11,383 bases of DNA, taken from NCBI GenBank assembly GCA_902795985.1, contig CADBNG010000087.1, positions 1 to 11,383 on the forward strand, in the 5' to 3' direction. A program made the position numbers and the translations under genes. Shown here piece after piece: positions 6,808 through 11,383 of the stretch (position 1 is the stretch's first letter; each line of letters begins with the position of its first letter). This DNA comes from an uncultured Lachnospiraceae bacterium. Its GTDB lineage: Bacteria; Bacillota_A; Clostridia; Lachnospirales; Lachnospiraceae. The notes below the pieces were generated by a model. That model was given only the letters and a program-made list of their open reading frames with translations, ran no database searches and had not been told where the DNA came from.

Positions 6808-9567
6808 ATGTTTTGTGTAAAATGCGGCCGGAAAATCCCGGACAAAGCGAAATTCTGTCAGTTCTGCGGGGCCCCCGTTGAGAGCGCCCCGGCGCGGAAT
6901 AACATTGCGGATGCGGAAAACAAAAACAATCCGGAACCTCCGGTAAATAATGCGGTTCGGCCGGAGACGGAAAACGCGGGAAAAGCTCCGGAAAACAGCC
7001 GCCGTTCCGGTCATACCGTATCGGCAGGCGCAGTACCCCCGGCACAGGATCTGGATAAAACCGTTAAGGTCCGGAGCCCGCAGCAGTCTTTCAGGGACGA
7101 ATATTATGAGGACAGTGATCCTTATGAAGAGGATTTATATGAGGACTACGGGGAGGAACCGTATGACGGGGATCCGGGAAGATCCGGAAGAGGCCTTTCT
7201 TTACTGGTGATGATCCTGGTTCCGATCGCGGTTGCCTGCGTTGCGGCAGCGATTACCTTTGCCGTTGTCACACATGTAAGGAACAACGAAGATACAAAAG
7301 AAACGTCCGAAGTGTCTGCTGCGCAGGAAAGCGTTGCGGCAGAAAGAGAAACGGCGGCTGACGGAAACGGATCAGACAGCGGAAGTTCTGCAGAAGCCCT
7401 TCCGCATGAATCGGCTGCTCTTCCCCATGACGAAGGATACAGCGCAGAGAGTACGGCGGAGAATGCCGGCGAAACAACGGAAAACGCCAGCGAAACAGAG
7501 GAAAACGCCGGCTCCTCTTCGGACGCGGCAGGAACGATTCAGGTCCAGGCGCTTCCGAGACCGTCCTTTTTCGCGGGAATCAGCGGCCCGAAAGTGGAGG
7601 CCGGCACCCCGTCCGTGAAGGAATACAAGATTCGTCCCGGCCTTTCCAATGTGGTGAATACCGGAGATTTCAACCTTTCGGACGAAAAGGGAGATGTTCT
7701 GGAACAATACGGATTCGTGGTTCAGGAAACCGGCATGAAAGAGTTTCATCAGATTTATGAGCGAAACCGGTACCGGTACATCCCGAATTTCGTAACCGTG
7801 GATTCCCTGATGCACGCCTATCATCTGTATTTCAGCTATCTTCTGAAAACAACGGAGAGGGATTATCTGAGTGTGAAGCTTCAGGACCTCGGCGCCGCCA
7901 TGCTGGATAAAAGCATCAGCCAGTACAAAACGCTCAAAGGCAGTGAATTTGAAGAAGCGGCCCTGCGGAACGAGGCATTCTTTTCGGTTGGCGCGTCCCT
8001 CCTGGAGGGAGATGTGTCCGTTCCATCGGAGGTTTCCGATGAAGTGCAGGAGGAACTGTCCCTGATCAATGCCGCCGACGGCATCGGCAGTTCTCCGATC
8101 TTCGGAACCCTTGTGGATTACAGCCAGTTCCGGCCCCGGGGATATTACGAAGGAGATCCGGCGCTGGAAGCCTATTTCCGCGCGATGATGTGGTACGGGC
8201 AGATCAACTTCAAACAGTCCGAAGAAGAAAGCGACCGCAGCGCGCTTCTGATGACACTGGCGCTCGACAGTGAGACGCTTCCCCTTTGGGAAGCCATTTA
8301 TGCCGTAACGTCCTTCTTTGCCGGCGCAAGCGATGACAACGGCTATTACGAGTACCGGCCGGTGCTGGAAGAAGCCTACGGAGCCGATGCGGACGTAAAG
8401 GATCTTGCCGGCAATACCGAAGCCTGGAAGACGTTTCATGCGCTGACGGCGCAAATGCAGCCGCCGAAAATCAATTCCATTCCGTATCAGGAGAAGGACG
8501 AAACCGGACAGTCGCCGGAAACCGGCTTCCGCTTTATGGGACAGCGGTTTTCCATCGATGCCGCGATTTTCCAGAACCTGATCTACAGCAGCATCGAAAA
8601 AGCATCGGACGGGACGGCCCGAACGATACCGGACGCGCTGGATATTCCGGCGGTTTTCGGCTCGGACGCGGCGCTTTCGATCCTGGAGGAACGGGGAAAT
8701 GACCGGTATCCGAACTATATGAAAAAGGTGGAGGAGCTTCGTCAGGAACTGAACGACGCGGAGGATTCTCTCTGGGAGTCCAGCCTTTCCAGCCGATGGC
8801 TGTATACGCTGCGTCCGCTCACGGAGAAAAAAGGCGAGGGCTGGCCGTCTTTCATGCAGTCCGACGCCTGGACACGCAAAAACCTGCAGAGCTTCCTCGG
8901 AAGTTATACGGAGCTGAAACATGATACCGTCCTGTATGCCAAACAGGCCATGGCGGAAATGGGCGGTGACAATCCTGATGACAAGGATGACCGGGGTTAT
9001 GTGGAGCCGGAGCCGGAAGTGTTCGCGCGGCTGGCGGTACTTTCGGAAGCTACTGCTGCCGGACTGGAGAACTACGGACTGCTGGATCCCCAGGACAAGG
9101 AGAATCTGGCCCGCCTTCAGCAGCTTGCGGAAACCTTCTGCGCGATTGCCCAGAAGGAGCTTTCCGGCGAGAGCTGTACAGATGATGAATATGACTGCAT
9201 CCGCCAGTACGGCGGCGACCTGGAGCATTTCTGGATGGAAGCCTACCGGGATGAAGGAACAAAAGTCAACGTGTTTGAATTCCCCGCGGCCATCGTAACG
9301 GACGTGGCGACGGATCCCGGCGGAACGGTCCTGGAGCTGGGCACCGGCGGCGTGAACCAGATCTATGTTGTTGTTGAAGTGGAAGGCGTTTTGAAGATCG
9401 CCACCGGCAGCGTCTTCAGTTTCTACCAGTTTGAGCAGCCGCTTTCCGACCGGATGACGGATTCGGAATGGCGGTACCGGATGGGCATCTATCGTGACGG
9501 AACCTCCTCATCGGCAGATCCGGTCTCGCCGGAAGACTGGACCGACGACTTTACCGTACGGCCGTGA
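6808..9567 (+). CDS. Zinc-ribbon, single-pass membrane protein with extracellular DUF3160 domain
   Basis: A 919-residue protein. Residues 1-22 form a zinc ribbon, with CxxC pairs at C3/C6 and C17/C20. A hydrophilic linker follows and turns very acidic and Tyr-rich at 96-122. One hydrophobic segment lies at about 130-155, with Arg residues before it suggesting the N-terminus is inside. A Ser/Glu/Ala-rich stalk (about 160-245) leads to the large domain (about 275-895). That domain shows DUF3160 hallmarks: NFVTVDSLMHAYHLYFSYLL (327-346), FMGQRFSIDAAIFQ, SYTELKHDTVLYAKQAMAEM (699-718), YVEPEPEVFARL (731-742), and TDVATDPGGTVLELGTGGVN with IYVVVEVEG near the end. DUF3160 has no established function. 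The ATG at 6808 has GGAG 7 bases upstream, and the ribbon begins at residue 3, supporting this start. It overlaps the CapA-domain gene by 4 bases, so the two are probably translated together. Confidence 0.88.
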   Translation: MFCVKCGRKIPDKAKFCQFCGAPVESAPARNNIADAENKNNPEPPVNNAVRPETENAGKAPENSRRSGHTVSAGAVPPAQDLDKTVKVRSPQQSFRDEYYEDSDPYEEDLYEDYGEEPYDGDPGRSGRGLSLLVMILVPIAVACVAAAITFAVVTHVRNNEDTKETSEVSAAQESVAAERETAADGNGSDSGSSAEALPHESAALPHDEGYSAESTAENAGETTENASETEENAGSSSDAAGTIQVQALPRPSFFAGISGPKVEAGTPSVKEYKIRPGLSNVVNTGDFNLSDEKGDVLEQYGFVVQETGMKEFHQIYERNRYRYIPNFVTVDSLMHAYHLYFSYLLKTTERDYLSVKLQDLGAAMLDKSISQYKTLKGSEFEEAALRNEAFFSVGASLLEGDVSVPSEVSDEVQEELSLINAADGIGSSPIFGTLVDYSQFRPRGYYEGDPALEAYFRAMMWYGQINFKQSEEESDRSALLMTLALDSETLPLWEAIYAVTSFFAGASDDNGYYEYRPVLEEAYGADADVKDLAGNTEAWKTFHALTAQMQPPKINSIPYQEKDETGQSPETGFRFMGQRFSIDAAIFQNLIYSSIEKASDGTARTIPDALDIPAVFGSDAALSILEERGNDRYPNYMKKVEELRQELNDAEDSLWESSLSSRWLYTLRPLTEKKGEGWPSFMQSDAWTRKNLQSFLGSYTELKHDTVLYAKQAMAEMGGDNPDDKDDRGYVEPEPEVFARLAVLSEATAAGLENYGLLDPQDKENLARLQQLAETFCAIAQKELSGESCTDDEYDCIRQYGGDLEHFWMEAYRDEGTKVNVFEFPAAIVTDVATDPGGTVLELGTGGVNQIYVVVEVEGVLKIATGSVFSFYQFEQPLSDRMTDSEWRYRMGIYRDGTSSSADPVSPEDWTDDFTVRP
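7459..7512 (+). repeat. Imperfect 21-bp coding repeat in the DUF3160 protein stalk
   Basis: The stalk contains ENAGETT, ENASETE and ENAG in tandem (residues 218-235), a 7-residue, 21-bp unit present about 2.6 times. It lies in the low-complexity extracellular spacer between membrane segment and DUF3160 domain, where length changes would be tolerated. Confidence 0.6.
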
Positions 9568-11383
9568 GAAAGGGCCGAAAGATTGCCCGGATCCTTGTGC
9601 CTGCCGCGGCAGCCGCGGCAGTACTGTTCTTTTTGTGGTTCGCCGGCGCGTTTCTGCCCCGGTGGTGCGAATGGAATAACGCGGAAATTACGGAAGATCT
9701 GGACGGCAGCGGAACGCAGGAAACGGTTCTTTTAAAAAACAGGCATGTAACGATTCAAAGAGGAAGCGAAACGCTGTATTCGTTTCCTCTTTTGTGGCGT
9801 GTTATGGACGTTTTTGCCTCGGATCTGGATCAGGACGGCAAAAAAGAACTGATTCTGATCACATGGAAGCATGGCAGTTACGGGCGGTACCGCCCTTTCT
9901 GGGTAGAAAGAGACACCCCTGCGTTCTCCCAGCATGTGTTTGTGTTCCGGTTTGAACAGGATAACGTCAGCGCGGAATGGATGTCCTCCGATATCGGCCG
10001 CGAAATTGCGCAGGCCTCAATGGATGAGGATGGACGGCTGCATCTGCGCGAAAGAAATGGTACGGAAAGCGTCTGGGAGTGGGATTTCTGGGGCTTTTCG
10101 ATGTATGAGAAACCGGAGGAACAAACGGCTTTGGCTTCTGCAGCACAGGAAGTGCCGGAGGAGACACAAAAGGTTTCCGAATCCGAAACACAAACAGTGC
10201 CGGAGAAGAAAAAAACGGCTTCGGACTCTGCAGCCCAGAAAGTGCCGGAGGAGACACAAACGGCTTCGGACTCTGCAGCCCAGGCAGTACCGGAGGAGAA
10301 AGAAACGATTTCGGACTCTGCGGCACCAGCGGAACCGAAGGCGGAAACTCTATCTGGTCCGGTACCGTTGACATTAACCGTTTCGATGATCGCCCTGGGC
10401 GACAATCTTGCCCATGAAAGCGTGAACGAACGGTCCTGGAACCCGCAGACAAACACCTTTGATTATTCGCCGATCTATACCGAAGTAAAAGAGAAAATAT
10501 CTTCTTATGATTTGGCGGTTGTCAACCAGGAAACCGTATTCACGTCGAACCCGGAACTGCGCAGCGGGTATCCGCAGTTTGTGACGCCGCAGTCCATGGG
10601 AGACGCGCTGGTGGACGCCGGTTTCGATATCATACTCGGCGCGACGAATCACAGCTATGACAACGGCATACAGGGCGTGGAAGAAACCGTGGCGTTTTGG
10701 GAGAAGTATTATCCGAAAATCCCCCTTGTTGGTTTACATAACATATATCCGGACGACCTGTATGAAACCGTTGAAAAAAACGGTATCCGGATGGCATTTT
10801 TCAACTATACCGAAAGTACAAACGGCCTGTATCTCCCTCCCGATTATCCCGGCGGCGCGGATGTGCTGGGAGATATTATCCGGGACGGACAGACCGGGAA
10901 AGACCGGCTGCTTGCCGGCCTCCGCGCGGCGGAGAAAGCCTGCGACCTTTCCGTCTGCTTTTTGCACGCAGGGGAGGAATACAGCGCAGGCCCCTCTTCC
11001 GCCCTGCGGGCATTTGCGGAGGAGCTGATCGGGGAAGGCGCGGATGTGCTGATTCTCTCCCATCCGCATGTCCTTCAGGGATTTGAGAAAATCCGCACGG
11101 ACAAAAAGCACGAAGGAATTGTATGGTGGTCTCTGGGCAACTTCATGTCTCATCAGACGTATCCGGAGACAGTTCTTGGCGGGGCGGCAGAACTGATGAT
11201 CGAAAAAAAGCCGGGGGAGAAGGCTTCTGTTGTGGAATGGGATCTCCTGCCGACGGTCTGCCACTTCGACAGCAGCGAGACAAGGGTATATTTTCTGGAG
11301 GATTATACGGAAGAACTGGCGGAAAGGCACAGCATTAACCGCGAGTCGACACAGTTCACTCTGGAATCCCTGGAAAATCAGGC
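9564..11383 (+). CDS. Membrane-anchored FG-GAP-like/CapA-type metallophosphatase protein, 3' end outside window
   Basis: The frame is open from a GTG at 9564 to the right edge (606 codons plus 2 bases). Residues 2-9 are basic and 10-31 form a membrane anchor rich in Ala and Leu. Residues about 36-180 form an FG-GAP-like region whose loop DLDQDGKKE (87-95) has the Asp spacing of calcium-binding loops. Residues 184-257 are a 15-residue tandem repeat. From about 268 comes a CapA/PgsA-type (PGA_cap) calcineurin-like domain: GDNLAH (279-284), NQET (321-324), TNHSYD (361-366), HAGEEY (468-473), SHPHV (499-503), SLGNF (523-527). Family members act outside the membrane, and some serve poly-gamma-glutamate capsule synthesis; the substrate here is unknown. 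The start overlaps the DUF3160 stop as GTGA, with an in-frame TGA at 9495-9497 and no better start or clear ribosome binding site, so coupled translation is likely. Poly-glutamate genes such as capB/capC are not visible. Confidence 0.87.
   Translation, partial: MRKGRKIARILVPAAAAAAVLFFLWFAGAFLPRWCEWNNAEITEDLDGSGTQETVLLKNRHVTIQRGSETLYSFPLLWRVMDVFASDLDQDGKKELILITWKHGSYGRYRPFWVERDTPAFSQHVFVFRFEQDNVSAEWMSSDIGREIAQASMDEDGRLHLRERNGTESVWEWDFWGFSMYEKPEEQTALASAAQEVPEETQKVSESETQTVPEKKKTASDSAAQKVPEETQTASDSAAQAVPEEKETISDSAAPAEPKAETLSGPVPLTLTVSMIALGDNLAHESVNERSWNPQTNTFDYSPIYTEVKEKISSYDLAVVNQETVFTSNPELRSGYPQFVTPQSMGDALVDAGFDIILGATNHSYDNGIQGVEETVAFWEKYYPKIPLVGLHNIYPDDLYETVEKNGIRMAFFNYTESTNGLYLPPDYPGGADVLGDIIRDGQTGKDRLLAGLRAAEKACDLSVCFLHAGEEYSAGPSSALRAFAEELIGEGADVLILSHPHVLQGFEKIRTDKKHEGIVWWSLGNFMSHQTYPETVLGGAAELMIEKKPGEKASVVEWDLLPTVCHFDSSETRVYFLEDYTEELAERHSINRESTQFTLESLENQ
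10113..10334 (+). repeat. 45-bp in-frame tandem repeat, five units
   Basis: Units start at 10113 (42 bp), 10155, 10200, 10245 and 10290 (45 bp each); each begins with CCG. They encode a 15-residue pattern resembling PEETQTASDSAAQAV. Units 3 and 4 share 24 identical bases (10215-10238 and 10260-10283), suggesting recent duplication. The repeat forms a charged, Ser/Ala-rich linker between the FG-GAP-like region and the CapA domain, probably spanning part of the cell wall. Confidence 0.9.

Noticed and set aside
6699..6881. Small + strand open frame across the divergent promoter region
   Set aside because: It overlaps both promoters and the start of the zinc-ribbon gene, has no ribosome binding site and no recognisable motif.
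7372..9228. 618-codon minus-strand open frame opposite the DUF3160 gene
   Set aside because: It is a shadow produced by GC-biased codons; the + strand frame has family motifs throughout, while the minus frame shows no domain and no ribosome binding site.
9878..10456. Minus-strand frames encoding Ser/Cys/Phe-rich repeats
   Set aside because: The repeats are the complement of the 45-bp tandem repeat in the CapA-domain gene, whose + frame runs open for over 600 codons with phosphatase motifs.
10657..11338. Short + strand open frames near the right edge (10657-11028 and 11123-11338)
   Set aside because: They are out of frame with the CapA domain, which continues unbroken through the region with HAGEEY, SHPHV and SLGNF motifs.

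Overview
The window looks like a chromosomal segment from a moderately GC-rich Bacillota of the Clostridia, probably Lachnospiraceae-like. This rests on gene order and protein style, not on a database search. The left half is the conserved block found near the replication origin: the 3' part of yidC (cut by the left edge), then jag/khpB, mnmE and mnmG, all on the + strand. These genes serve membrane protein insertion (YidC), RNA binding linked to envelope growth (Jag/KhpB), and modification of the tRNA wobble uridine (MnmE with MnmG). In most relatives rsmG follows mnmG directly; here it does not.

Just 7 bases after mnmG, a convergent minus-strand gene (5271-6641) encodes a multi-pass membrane protein of the GT-C glycosyltransferase type, starting at TTG behind a good ribosome binding site. 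Its promoter lies back to back with a + strand promoter in the 166-base gap 6642-6807. The + strand promoter drives two genes. The first (6808-9567) encodes a protein with a zinc ribbon, an acidic linker, one membrane segment and a large extracellular DUF3160 domain. The second (9564-11383, running off the right edge) starts at a GTG that overlaps the previous stop by 4 bases. It encodes a membrane-anchored protein with an N-terminal FG-GAP-like calcium-loop region, a 45-bp tandem repeat region and a C-terminal CapA-type metallophosphatase domain.

The right half is therefore an accessory, envelope-directed module set against the core tRNA-modification/yidC block. A role in making, exporting or sensing a surface polymer is an inference from domain types and neighbourhood. 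The most unusual non-coding stretch is the 125-base jag-mnmE gap. It holds three hairpins, two of which look like intrinsic terminators facing the minus strand, and no clear Shine-Dalgarno sequence before mnmE. No RNA genes, CRISPR arrays, insertion sequences or prophage genes were seen, and no gene-free stretch exceeds 300 bases.
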